Source: Methylobacillus methanolivorans (lineage in GTDB: Bacteria > Pseudomonadota > Gammaproteobacteria > Burkholderiales > Methylophilaceae). From it: a stretch of DNA of 64,000 nucleotides. The notes beneath the pieces are model-generated. The model searched no databases and was not told where the DNA came from. It worked only from the letters and a program-made list of their open reading frames with translations. Location: contig NZ_JBIWXY010000002.1 of assembly GCF_044751345.1 (NCBI RefSeq), forward strand, positions 496,001 to 560,000. Direction: 5' to 3'. Positions 52,577-61,295 of the stretch are shown here, in pieces (within the stretch, counting starts at the first letter, position 1; the number at the start of each line of letters is the position of its first letter). The translations under genes and the position numbers were made by a program.

Positions 52577-53302
52577 ATGGCAGGGCATTCCAAATGGGCC
52601 AACATCCAGCACCGTAAAGGTCGCCAGGATGCTAAGCGTGGCAAGATTTTCACCAAGCTGATCAAGGAAATCACTGTATCTGCGCGCCTTTCGGGCGGCG
52701 ATCTCAATTTCAATCCGCGCCTGCGCGCTGCCGTGGCAGAAGCCAAGGAGCAGAACATGCCAGCGGATAACATCACGCGTGCGATCAAACGTGGTACTGG
52801 CGAGCTTGAAGGCGTCAACTACGAAGAAATCCGTTATGAAGGTTATGGTATTGGTGGTGCTGCCATCATTATCGACTGCCTGACCGATAACAAGCAGCGC
52901 GCGGTCGCTGATGTGCGTCATGCCCTGAGCAAAAATGGTGGCAATCTCGGCACTGATGGTTCGGTTTCTTTCATGTTCAAGCACTGCGGCGTGTTAGTGT
53001 TCGAGCCAGGCACCAGCGAAGATCAAGTGATGGAAGCTGCACTGGAAGCCGGTGCGGAAGATGTGGTGACAGATGAGGATGGCAGCATCGAGGTGATTAC
53101 CTCGCCTGGTGACTTCACTGTGGTGAAAGAGGCATTGGAAGCGGCAGGTCTGAAGCCGGTATTGGCTGAAGTAACGATGAAGCCGGATAACGAAACTGTG
53201 TTCAGCGGTGAAGATGGTGCCAAGATGCAGAAGCTGCTGGATGCGCTGGAAGATCTTGATGACGTGCAGGATGTCTACACGACAGCCGTGATCGAGGAGT
53301 AA
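52577..53302 (+). CDS. yebC: YebC/TACO1-family protein
   Basis: 241 residues, full length. The signature MAGHSKWANIQHRKGRQDAKRGK starts the protein; the acidic three-domain fold follows. Family members have been described as transcription regulators and, more recently, as factors that relieve ribosome stalling at proline stretches. AAAGGA precedes the ATG. The gene is the head of yebC-ruvC-ruvA, a common bacterial order, and overlaps ruvC by one base. Confidence 0.96.
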   Translation: MAGHSKWANIQHRKGRQDAKRGKIFTKLIKEITVSARLSGGDLNFNPRLRAAVAEAKEQNMPADNITRAIKRGTGELEGVNYEEIRYEGYGIGGAAIIIDCLTDNKQRAVADVRHALSKNGGNLGTDGSVSFMFKHCGVLVFEPGTSEDQVMEAALEAGAEDVVTDEDGSIEVITSPGDFTVVKEALEAAGLKPVLAEVTMKPDNETVFSGEDGAKMQKLLDALEDLDDVQDVYTTAVIEE

Positions 53303-53844
53303 TGACAACGCGTATCCTCGGTATCGACCCCGGCCTGCGCTTGACGGGCTTCGGGGTGATTGAGAAAACCGGCGAGAAGCTTGCCTATATTGCAAGTGGC
53401 ACCATCAAGACGACGACTGGCAAGGGCAGTGAAATCGAGGATTTGCCAACCCGGCTCAAGATCATTCTTGATAGCCTTGCCGAGGTAATCGCCAGCTACC
53501 AGCCGCAGCAGGCTGCCATCGAGAAGGTGTTTGTCAACGTCAATCCCCAGTCTACCTTGTTGTTAGGCCAGGCGCGCGGTGCTGCGATCAGTGCGCTGGT
53601 GTTGCAGAATCTGCCGGTGGCGGAATACACCGCCTTGCAAGTCAAGCAATCCGTGGTTGGTAATGGCCATGCCGCGAAGGATCAGGTCCAGGAGATGGTC
53701 AAGCGTTTGCTCAATCTGCCTGGCCTGCCCAGGCCGGATTCGGCAGATGCGTTGGCTTGTGCGATTTGCCATGCACATGGCGGGCAGGGCTTGGGTAAAT
53801 TGGCAACGGCAGGATTCAGGGTAAAGGGTGGCAGGTTAATATGA
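53302..53844 (+). CDS. ruvC: Holliday junction resolvase
   Basis: 180 residues. The acidic catalytic residues are present: Asp in LGIDPGLRLTGFG, Glu in AAIEKVFVN and Asp in RPDSADALACAICHAH. It cuts Holliday junctions in concert with RuvAB. Overlaps yebC (TAATG) and ruvA (ATATGA). Confidence 0.97.
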   Translation: MTTRILGIDPGLRLTGFGVIEKTGEKLAYIASGTIKTTTGKGSEIEDLPTRLKIILDSLAEVIASYQPQQAAIEKVFVNVNPQSTLLLGQARGAAISALVLQNLPVAEYTALQVKQSVVGNGHAAKDQVQEMVKRLLNLPGLPRPDSADALACAICHAHGGQGLGKLATAGFRVKGGRLI

Positions 53845-54425
53845 TTGCAAGATTAAGCGGTATCCTCATTGAGAAAACCCCACCGCAGGTGGTGATTGAT
53901 TGCCATGGCGTGGGTTATGAATGCGAAGTGCCCATGAGCACTTTCTATAACCTGCCAGCCACGGGTGAAAAAGTCGTGCTATTGACCCAGTTCATCGTGC
54001 GTGAGGATGCGCAACTCTTGTATGGCTTTGGTTCTGAGCAAGAGCGTGCAACTTTCCGCCAATTGCTCAAGGTGAATGGTATAGGTGCAAAGTCAGCGCT
54101 TGCTATCCTTAGCGGCCTGTCTGTTGATGATCTTGCCCAGGCCGTGGCCTTGCAGGAAACCGGGTTGCTGACCAAGGTGCCTGGCATAGGCAAGAAAACA
54201 GCCGAGCGCCTGCTACTGGAGCTCAAGGACAAGTTTTCTATTGATGGCGGAGCTACGTTAGCAGGTACGAATCAGGCTAAATCAGCCAGTGGAGACGTGC
54301 TCAATGCGCTGCTGGCGCTAGGTTACAACGAGCGCGAAGCGTTGGCGGCCGTGAAGCAATTGCCTGCTGATACCTCGGTTGCTGAAGGTATTAAGCTGTC
54401 GCTCAAGTCGCTTTCTAAAGTATAA
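53841..54425 (+). CDS. ruvA: Holliday junction branch migration protein RuvA
   Basis: 194 residues: an OB-fold N-terminal domain (about 1-63), two helix-hairpin-helix motifs (LLKVNGIGAKSALAIL and LLTKVPGIGKKTAERLL) and a C-terminal domain that contacts RuvB (ALLALGYNEREALAAVKQL). The ruvB gene, usually next, is absent here and must lie elsewhere. Confidence 0.97.
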   Translation: MIARLSGILIEKTPPQVVIDCHGVGYECEVPMSTFYNLPATGEKVVLLTQFIVREDAQLLYGFGSEQERATFRQLLKVNGIGAKSALAILSGLSVDDLAQAVALQETGLLTKVPGIGKKTAERLLLELKDKFSIDGGATLAGTNQAKSASGDVLNALLALGYNEREALAAVKQLPADTSVAEGIKLSLKSLSKV

Positions 54426-54482
54426 GCAAAAATATCCCTTTATTTCTCGCGCCATGCAGGGCAGTGGCCTAGCATTTTCTGG

Positions 54483-54508
54483 GTATGCCCTCCTGCGACT
54501 GGGCATAC
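54483..54508 (+). terminator. hairpin after ruvA
   Basis: GTATGCCC/GGGCATAC, an 8-bp stem with a ten-base loop, 57 bases after the ruvA stop. The T-tract is weak (TTGT), so termination is only probable. Confidence 0.45.
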
Positions 54509-54540
54509 TTGTGCTCAGCCTTGTCCGTCTCTGATGATTT

Positions 54541-54574
54541 AAAAAGAAAATGCCTGGCGATAGTTGCCAGGCAT
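54541..54574 (-). terminator. terminator of the monooxygenase/TonB/ABC operon
   Basis: A perfect 9-bp stem, ATGCCTGGC/GCCAGGCAT (54550-54558 and 54566-54574), with a seven-base loop. Read on the minus strand it is followed by TTTTCTTTTT. Confidence 0.88.
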
Positions 54575-54613
54575 GTAAGGTGATTAATGGAGGGAAGGCT
54601 GTGTGGTGTGCTA

Positions 54614-55918
54614 TCAGGCTTTGCTATAGCGATTCACCGGTTTCTTCAACCCTAGGTGTTCGCGTAATGTGCTGCCTTGGTACTGGGTACGGAAAATACC
54701 ACGTCGCTGTAATTCCGGCACTACCAACTCCGTGAAGTCGCGCAAGCCGCCTGGTAGCCAGGGGGCCATGACATTAAAACCATCTGCACCGCCTTGCTCG
54801 AACCACTCCTGTATTTTGTCCGCCACGGTTTCTGGCGTCCCTATAACGGTCAGATGACCGCGCCCGCCAGCAATGCGCAGGTATAACTGGCGTATGGTCA
54901 GGTGTTCGCCTTGGGCCAATTCAGTCAGCAGTTTCTGCCGACTTTGCTGGCCATTGTCGGTCAGTGGCAGCTCTGGCAATGGGCCATCAATCGGGTAGGG
55001 TGACAAATCAAAGTTACCGATCATGCGCCCCAGCAATGCCAAGCCAGACTCAGGGTCAACCAGCTCTTGCAGTTTGTTGAACTTTGCCTCTGCTTCTGCC
55101 TGGGTGCGCCCCACAATGCTGAAGATGCCAGGCATGATTTTCAGGCTCTCAGGTTGCCTGCCGTATTTTGCCAGGCGACCCTTGAGATCCTGATAAAAAG
55201 CCTGTGCCGAGCTCAAGGTTGGATGGGCAGTGAATACGACTTCTGCGGTTTCCGCCGCCAACTCGCGCCCCGTTTCCGATCCACCTGCCTGTACGATCAC
55301 CGGTCTACCCTGTGGGCTGCGAGCTACGTTAAGCGGCCCGGCCACATTGAAGTACTTGCCGTGGTGATCAAGCGTATGCAGCTTGCTGCGGTCAAACCAG
55401 ATGCCTTTCTCCTTATCGTTAAGAAACGCGCCTTCTTCCCAGGTATCCCACAAGCCGGTCACCACATCGTAGAACTCACGTGCCCTTGCGTAGCGCTCGG
55501 CATGGGGAACATGCTGCGGTAGGCCGAAATTGGCAGATTCCGAGGCATTGTCGGAGGTCACCAGGTTCCAGCCACTGCGTCCACGCGAAATCTGGTCGAG
55601 AGAGGCAAATTTGCGCGCGATGTGGTAGGGCTCGTTATAGGTCGTGGTAGCTGTGCCGATCAGGCCGATGCGCTTGGTCACCGCTGCCAGCGCGCTTAGC
55701 AAGGTCAGCGGCTCCAGCCCCGCGGGGCCTGCGGCAGCCGTGACTGCATCGGCAAAAAACACCGCATCGAAATGCGCTGCTTCTGCCAATTGCGCAGCTT
55801 CCTTATAGACGGCGAACGGGTCGTCATCCAGCACATTGTCCGGGTAGCGCCATCCGGCCACATGGTGACCATTACGGATAAGAAACGCGCCCAGGCTGAG
55901 TTGACGGGGTTGGCTCAT
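54614..55918 (-). CDS. NtaA/DszA-type FMN-dependent (luciferase-like) monooxygenase
   Basis: 434 residues, the size of the nitrilotriacetate/dibenzothiophene-sulfone monooxygenase subfamily. Motifs: LSLGAFLIRNGHHVAGWRYP at the start, ARKFASLDQISRGRSGWNLVTSDN near 105, RPVIVQAGGSETGRELAA near 215. Members use reduced FMN supplied by a separate reductase to cleave C-N or C-S bonds; no reductase gene is in view. The start lies two bases after the TonB receptor stop, so it is the last gene of the uptake operon and likely attacks the imported compound. Confidence 0.88.
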   Translation of the reverse strand: MSQPRQLSLGAFLIRNGHHVAGWRYPDNVLDDDPFAVYKEAAQLAEAAHFDAVFFADAVTAAAGPAGLEPLTLLSALAAVTKRIGLIGTATTTYNEPYHIARKFASLDQISRGRSGWNLVTSDNASESANFGLPQHVPHAERYARAREFYDVVTGLWDTWEEGAFLNDKEKGIWFDRSKLHTLDHHGKYFNVAGPLNVARSPQGRPVIVQAGGSETGRELAAETAEVVFTAHPTLSSAQAFYQDLKGRLAKYGRQPESLKIMPGIFSIVGRTQAEAEAKFNKLQELVDPESGLALLGRMIGNFDLSPYPIDGPLPELPLTDNGQQSRQKLLTELAQGEHLTIRQLYLRIAGGRGHLTVIGTPETVADKIQEWFEQGGADGFNVMAPWLPGGLRDFTELVVPELQRRGIFRTQYQGSTLREHLGLKKPVNRYSKA

Positions 55919-55920
55919 GA

Positions 55921-58206
55921 TTAAAAGTCCTTTCTCACTTGAACGCCGAAGTAGCGAGCATCGTCGCGGGGGACGAAGCGATGGGAGACAGTCGCATTGC
56001 CAGACAATGTGGTGGCATATGAGCGATCCAGCAGATTGCGGCCTACTACGGCAAAGCGCCAGCCATCCTGGGTGGAAAGCGCAACGCTGGCGTTCCAGAT
56101 GCCATAGGCTTCCTGAATGGTGGCATCTGTCTGTGGTATTAGTACGAATTGTTGTTTACTTTGCCAGGTGTAGTCGGTGCCAACGTCAACTATATAGCCA
56201 TTGTTTAGAGGGATAGCATAGTTGGCGCGTACTACGGATTTGAACTTGGGAGCAAATGGCAGTGGCTTGCCATTGACCTGGCAACTAGCATCGGTTGGAG
56301 GGCAATTGAGATTGTCAATGCGTGCATCTACATAAGCCAACGAGCCAGATAAGCTTAGTCTGGAGGTGGCTTTTGCATTAACGTCTAGTTCAACCCCCCG
56401 AGTAGATACATCACCAGCATTGATTAGCCGGTATATGAACACATTGTTGCCAACATTTTCTGGAGCATTGGCCTGGTAGTTTTTATATTTAGTATAAAAA
56501 GCTGCTGCATTAAAGATAAGGCGATTATCAAGCCATGCCGATTTTAGGCCGATCTCGAAGGAGTTAGCTGTTTCAGGAGCCAGCGCGTTTGTATCATTAT
56601 TACCATCGAACATATTGAAAAATACGTTGTACGCTGGACCTTTGTAGCCACGAGAATAGGTAGCGTAGGTCATTACATCTTTGCTCAAGTCATATTGTGC
56701 ACCTAGTCGACCAGAGTATTCGCTTGCGCTAGTGGTTCCTTTTCTGAGTGGCTGGCTGGATCTGACCGCTGCCTGTATTCCAGAAGGGACATTACTGTTA
56801 CGTATATGGTCGAAAGATAAGTCGTCATGCGTGTAACGCAGGCCTAAAATGCCGCGAAGCTCGGGTGTAAAGTTCAGAGTACTTTCACCAAATAGCGAGA
56901 TGCTGTCATTTTCCACCCCGTAGTCAGAACGTCCTACAAGGTTTGCGCCAGCCAGGGTCGTTGCGTTGCGTTGATAGACCTCATCAGTTTTGCTCTTGAG
57001 ATAATAGATACCTGCTACATACTCAAGGAATTGTTCCTTGGGTGATGCTAAGCGAATTTCTTGTGAGAACTGCTTGGAGTCTACTGTTCCCCTGTCCCGA
57101 GTTGCGGGGTAGGCGGTTGTGATTCTACTGAGATCATAGTTGTTACCTATTGGAGATGAGGAAGTGTTTTGCGTATTATCCCAAGTGCGGAATGCTGTGA
57201 TTGATGTCAAAGTGTAGTCATTGATGCGCCAATCGACTTGCGCAGAAATTCCTTGATTGGTATCGGTGATTTCGTTTTTGCCATCGCTACGGACTGTGCG
57301 GTTTCCCTTGCTGGCTTGCACTGGACTAATAGCTTGGTTAAACGCAGCATCTCGGGATTGATAAGGCACGGAAGCAATAGTATTAGTACCGTGGGTATAG
57401 TCGGCAATCAGAGTAATATCGAGGTCTTCATTTGGTGTCAGCAAGAACTTGGCGCGTGCGCCTTCGCGTTCATAACCGTTGAGACGGCCGCCGAGCACAT
57501 TTTTTACGTTCCCGTCATAGTCGGCCCAGAGACCATTGATAGATGCATAGAGTAGGTCAGGTACTAATGTGCCGGAAAGACCAAAGCGGATGCGTTTCTC
57601 TCCACCTTCATAGTAGGAGGTATCGACATAAGCATGAGTGTCAGCACTGGGTTCCTTGGATACGATGTTGATGACACCCGCGGAGGCATTTTTGCCGAAC
57701 AGGGTGCCTTGCGGGCCGCGTAAGACTTCGATGCGCTCAACATCCATTAGGTCCAGTGTTGCTTGACCGGGACGGGCATAGACCACGCCGTCAATCACGG
57801 TAGAAACGGTAGGTTCAATACCTGGTGATGTAGAGATTGTTCCTACACCACGAATGAAGATGGATGAGTCCTTGTTACCACCCTGCTGACGGAAGGTCAG
57901 GCTGGGCACTTCGTTGGCAATGGTCTGGATGCTGTTGAGATTGGATTGTTCCAGCTTTTTGCCATCCAGTACGGAAACCGCCACCGGGATAGATTGCAGG
58001 CTGGCTTCACGGCGGGTTGCGGTGACGGTAACGATACCGAGCGAAGGCTGTGCTTCTTGTTCGGAGGCTGTTTTCTTGCTTTCAGTTTCTTTGGGCTCTT
58101 CAGCTGCCAGCGCAGCGGAAATTCCGCCGGAAAGTAGTGCCGAAGCCAGCGCCAGGCGGATGCCGCTGCGCCGGAACTGTTGTAAGTGAGTATGGTGTGG
58201 TTTCAT
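55921..58206 (-). CDS. TonB-dependent outer-membrane receptor of the carbohydrate-type ABC locus
   Basis: 761 residues. A long signal peptide (ends near LAAEE) is followed by an acidic spacer, a TonB box (IVTVTATRRE near 57) and a plug with IFIRGVGT and VERIEVLRGPQGTLFGKNASAGVINIVSKEP; the beta-barrel ends in KDF. The plug sequence resembles the broad FecA/BtuB-like receptors often linked to sugars, sulfonates and aromatic compounds rather than classical siderophores. Part of the gene (about 56300-57500) looks AT-richer than the surroundings, suggesting transfer. The ribosome binding site AGGGGA can be hidden by an upstream RNA helix. Confidence 0.9.
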   Translation of the reverse strand: MKPHHTHLQQFRRSGIRLALASALLSGGISAALAAEEPKETESKKTASEQEAQPSLGIVTVTATRREASLQSIPVAVSVLDGKKLEQSNLNSIQTIANEVPSLTFRQQGGNKDSSIFIRGVGTISTSPGIEPTVSTVIDGVVYARPGQATLDLMDVERIEVLRGPQGTLFGKNASAGVINIVSKEPSADTHAYVDTSYYEGGEKRIRFGLSGTLVPDLLYASINGLWADYDGNVKNVLGGRLNGYEREGARAKFLLTPNEDLDITLIADYTHGTNTIASVPYQSRDAAFNQAISPVQASKGNRTVRSDGKNEITDTNQGISAQVDWRINDYTLTSITAFRTWDNTQNTSSSPIGNNYDLSRITTAYPATRDRGTVDSKQFSQEIRLASPKEQFLEYVAGIYYLKSKTDEVYQRNATTLAGANLVGRSDYGVENDSISLFGESTLNFTPELRGILGLRYTHDDLSFDHIRNSNVPSGIQAAVRSSQPLRKGTTSASEYSGRLGAQYDLSKDVMTYATYSRGYKGPAYNVFFNMFDGNNDTNALAPETANSFEIGLKSAWLDNRLIFNAAAFYTKYKNYQANAPENVGNNVFIYRLINAGDVSTRGVELDVNAKATSRLSLSGSLAYVDARIDNLNCPPTDASCQVNGKPLPFAPKFKSVVRANYAIPLNNGYIVDVGTDYTWQSKQQFVLIPQTDATIQEAYGIWNASVALSTQDGWRFAVVGRNLLDRSYATTLSGNATVSHRFVPRDDARYFGVQVRKDF

Positions 58207-58210
58207 GCAG

Positions 58211-58278
58211 ATTCCCCTAATTTAGTCGTAAAAATGATGTCGTTAGCCTGATACCCGTTGTCGGGAAACCAGGGGAAT
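58211..58278 (-). promoter_or_regulatory. putative RNA element hiding the TonB receptor ribosome binding site
   Basis: In the 85-base leader on the minus strand, the arm ATTCCCCTGGTTT (bases 58278-58266) can pair with AAATTAGGGGAAT (58223-58211): 13 pairs, of which two are G-U. The second arm contains AGGGGA, the Shine-Dalgarno sequence six bases before the ATG. A CCCG-ACAA-CGGG hairpin stacks inside. CCTG at the first arm can instead pair with a nearby CAGG, giving two competing forms. Regulatory action is inferred. Confidence 0.55.
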
Positions 58279-58291
58279 GAAAAGAAATGTT

Positions 58292-59113
58292 TCATCCTTT
58301 GATGCCTCCTGTGGTGAGCCCGCTGATGACGCGCTCCTGAAAGAGGACGATGAGGATGGCGAGTGGCACGATAGCAACCACCAAAGCGGCGGAGATCACC
58401 GGCCAGGGGAAGGTGAATTCCCCTTGATACAGCAGGATGCCAACGGGCAAGGTGCGGCTGCCTGGGGCAGCATTCAGCGCCAGTGCCAGCAGGAACTCAT
58501 CCCAGGCATTGACGAAAGCCAGGATGCCCGCGGTAAACACGCCGGGAGCGGAGAGTGGCAGTACGATGCGGTATAGCGCTTGCAAGCGGGTGCAACCATC
58601 GAGCATGGCAGCGTTTTCAATGTCCTTGGGCACCTGTTGGAAAAAGCTTGCCAGCACCAGGGTGCAAACTGGCAGGCTTTGCACGGCGTAAGGCAGGATC
58701 AGTGCGCCATAGGTGTTGATCAGCCCTAGCCCGCGCATGATCTCAAACAGTGGTACCAATAATGTCGCGGGTGGAAACATGGCCACGGCAACCAGCAGGA
58801 TGAGAATCAGGTCGCGATGCCGCAGCTGTAGCCGGGTGAGGGTATAGGCGGCACCTGTGGCTGCAAACAGGGTTAGCAGGGTAGATAACAATGCCACGGC
58901 AAAGCTGTTGCCGAGAAATAGCAGCAAGGGCTGATCGCTGAATGCATGCAGGTAATTGTTCAGACTGGGGTGTTGCGGCAGCCAGGTGATGGGGGTTTGC
59001 GCCAGCTCGATATCGCTCTTGAACGAAGTCAGCAATATCCACAGCGCGGGAAAAAAGCCGTTGATCAGCAGTACGGCTGCGGCAATCCAGCGTAAGGGGA
59101 GTTTCAGCATCAC
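58292..59113 (-). CDS. carbohydrate-type ABC importer permease (MalG type)
   Basis: 273 residues with six predicted helices. The MalG-type EAA loop lies near residues 190-210 (PKDIENAAMLDGCTRLQALYRIVLPLSAPG). It overlaps the MalF-type gene by four bases. An 85-base gap with a structured leader separates it from the TonB receptor gene. Confidence 0.9.
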   Translation of the reverse strand: MMLKLPLRWIAAAVLLINGFFPALWILLTSFKSDIELAQTPITWLPQHPSLNNYLHAFSDQPLLLFLGNSFAVALLSTLLTLFAATGAAYTLTRLQLRHRDLILILLVAVAMFPPATLLVPLFEIMRGLGLINTYGALILPYAVQSLPVCTLVLASFFQQVPKDIENAAMLDGCTRLQALYRIVLPLSAPGVFTAGILAFVNAWDEFLLALALNAAPGSRTLPVGILLYQGEFTFPWPVISAALVVAIVPLAILIVLFQERVISGLTTGGIKG

Positions 59114-60033
59114 AGAGTCCCCTTGTAGAGTTTGCGCAGATAAATGGAGCTGACCACCATGGAGAGCAGGAACAACAGCACGGCCAATGCTGAGCCGTAG
59201 CCAACATCCATATATTCAATCGCTGTGGTGTTGATGAGGATGGATAAGGTTTCGGTATAGCGTGCAGGGCCGCCTTGCGTCATGGCATAGGGGATGTCAA
59301 AGGATTGCAGTGCGCTGATGGTGCGGAAGATCAGCGCGACCATCATGGCCGGTGCCAGCAAGGGCAGGGTAACGTGGCGGAAAGTCTGCCAGCGGCTGGC
59401 ACCCTCCAGCTCTGCTGCTTCGTAGAGGCTGCGCGGGATAGTTTGCAGGCCCGCGAGCAGGATCAATGCAACGAATGAAGATGTTTTCCAGATGGTGGCG
59501 ATGCAAATGGCGAAAAAGCCCCATTGCGGTATCAGCAGGAATGAGATCGGCGCAAAGCCTGCACGGCGCAGCAGATCATTGACTACGCCGTATTCCGTAT
59601 TGAAGAACCAGGCGAAGATCATGCCGGAAAAAGCCAGCGGCAATGCCCATGGCAATAGCAGCGCCAGGCGTACTGGCCAGCGCCATTTCCACTCACGGTT
59701 GGCGAGCAGGGCCAGCCCAAGGCCAACCAGCAAGGCACCGGGTACAGTCACTACGCACAAGGCCAGCGTGAAGCGCACGGCGCGCCAGACATCCGGGTCG
59801 CGCAGGGCATCAAGATAGTTGGCAAAACCAATGAACATCGGGCCGCTATCGCTGAATAGGCTGATGGAATAAAAGCTGTCATGGATGACCTTGGCCACGG
59901 GGTATACCACAATCAGGCCGAGCAATAGCACGGCGGGGAGCAATAGCCAGAACGCCAGCGAGGCTTGACTGATATCGCCAGATTTCTGGCGCAGGCTGTG
60001 TTGCCGGCGTGTGAATATGGTGCGCAGGCTCAA
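59110..60033 (-). CDS. carbohydrate-type ABC importer permease (MalF type)
   Basis: About 307 residues. TTG 60033 is taken as start: it overlaps the stop of the binding-protein gene (TTGA) and has AAAGGA seven bases upstream; the longer in-frame extension lies within that gene. About six helices follow a basic N-terminus, and the EAA loop reads PRSLYEAAELEGASRWQTFRHVTLPLLAP. It pairs with the MalG-type subunit. Confidence 0.88.
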   Translation of the reverse strand: MSLRTIFTRRQHSLRQKSGDISQASLAFWLLLPAVLLLGLIVVYPVAKVIHDSFYSISLFSDSGPMFIGFANYLDALRDPDVWRAVRFTLALCVVTVPGALLVGLGLALLANREWKWRWPVRLALLLPWALPLAFSGMIFAWFFNTEYGVVNDLLRRAGFAPISFLLIPQWGFFAICIATIWKTSSFVALILLAGLQTIPRSLYEAAELEGASRWQTFRHVTLPLLAPAMMVALIFRTISALQSFDIPYAMTQGGPARYTETLSILINTTAIEYMDVGYGSALAVLLFLLSMVVSSIYLRKLYKGTL

Positions 60034-61295
60034 CGCAATATCCTTTCCAGGCGCAGGCTGATGTCTTCCAGGCCTTCTTCGGTCGTTAGTGAGCCGGCCA
60101 GCACGGCAGAAGTCGAGATGCGTAGCACGTCCGATACCTGCGCATAGCGTGCGGTCAACGGGCGTGACCTGGCGCCCAGCAATGCGGGTTTGGCATCCTT
60201 GAGCCAAGGGATCACGGCCTGGACATCTGCATCGTCATAAAGTGAGAGGTAAGGTGGCAGCAAGCCACCTTGCAGCGTGATGAAGCGTACACTTTCAGGC
60301 GATGCCAGAAAGCGCAGTAAATCGGCGGTCTGGGCCTTGTTGCGCGAATAGTTGGATAGCGCCCACTGCCATCCGCCCAGGCAAGTGGCGTGTTCTCCGC
60401 CCGGCATGGCCGGCATCCTGATAATGCCGACTTTATCCTTGACGCGGGAATCTGCATCGTTCTGGAACACGTTCCAGGCAAAGCCCCAGTTGATGGCGAA
60501 AATGGCATTGCCCGCCTTGAAGGTGTTGACGGTGTCGCCGGTCTTGACTTCGCCGACATGGCGGCGGATGACGTTTTTCTTAATCAGACCTGTCCATAGT
60601 GTCAGGCTTTGCAATGCGGCGGGTTTGTCCAATATCAGCTTGCCGTTTTTGTTGAGCACCTCCTTGCCTTGGCTCCAGTAAGGCAGCAAGAAGCTGCATA
60701 CCGTGCCTTCGATCGGTGCGCCCTGCATGGAAAGGCCTTGCAGCGCTGGTTTGTTCTCTTGCTTGAGAATGGTTTGTGCGGCCGCTTCCAGCTCCTGCCA
60801 GCTCTGTGGTGGGGCAATGCCGTATTGCGCCAATAGATCCTTGCGGTAATACATGAACATGGCATCTGTCACCGCAGGCAGGGTATATAGCTGGCCTTTG
60901 ATCAGGTTAGTCTGGCGATAAATGGGCAGGCCATCAGCAAGCAGGGCTTCCTTTTCTTTGCCAAGATACGGGTCTAGCGGGGCGATCCAGCTGGCAGTGG
61001 CGAATTGGTAGGGGTGGACGATGTCCAGCATCAGGGCGTCAAAGCTGGGATCGTGTGCATTGAGCAAGACGGAAAGGTATTTTCGTTGCAATTCTGAAGT
61101 GGCGGCACTGCTGCCAATTTCTATGCGGATGCCAGGGTGACTGGCTTCATAGCGGTCTGCCAGCGTGCGGAACAGATCAGGGCGTTGTGCTGGTCCGCCA
61201 ATAAAAACGCGTAGCACGGTGTCTGCCTGAGCAGGCATTGCCCCAAGCATCAATAGCAAGAGTGACACGGTGCGGAGCGCATGCAGGAGGCTCAT
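60030..61295 (-). CDS. periplasmic solute-binding protein, family 1 (carbohydrate type)
   Basis: 421 residues with a signal peptide cleaved near PAQADT. The sequence VLRVFIGGPAQRPDLFRTLADRYEASHPGIRIEI opens the mature protein, as in MalE/UgpB-type sugar binders; GLPIYRQTNLIKGQLYTLPAVTDAMFMYYRKDLL and GWQWALSNYSRNKAQTADLLRFL are also family-typical. The ligand may be a sugar, polyol, glycerophosphodiester or sulfosugar. Four-base overlap with the ATPase gene upstream. Confidence 0.88.
   Translation of the reverse strand: MSLLHALRTVSLLLLMLGAMPAQADTVLRVFIGGPAQRPDLFRTLADRYEASHPGIRIEIGSSAATSELQRKYLSVLLNAHDPSFDALMLDIVHPYQFATASWIAPLDPYLGKEKEALLADGLPIYRQTNLIKGQLYTLPAVTDAMFMYYRKDLLAQYGIAPPQSWQELEAAAQTILKQENKPALQGLSMQGAPIEGTVCSFLLPYWSQGKEVLNKNGKLILDKPAALQSLTLWTGLIKKNVIRRHVGEVKTGDTVNTFKAGNAIFAINWGFAWNVFQNDADSRVKDKVGIIRMPAMPGGEHATCLGGWQWALSNYSRNKAQTADLLRFLASPESVRFITLQGGLLPPYLSLYDDADVQAVIPWLKDAKPALLGARSRPLTARYAQVSDVLRISTSAVLAGSLTTEEGLEDISLRLERILR

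Noticed and set aside
58207..58291. Cobalamin riboswitch before the TonB receptor gene
   Set aside because: No B12-box-like sequence and the leader is far too short; only an unclassified helix is supported.
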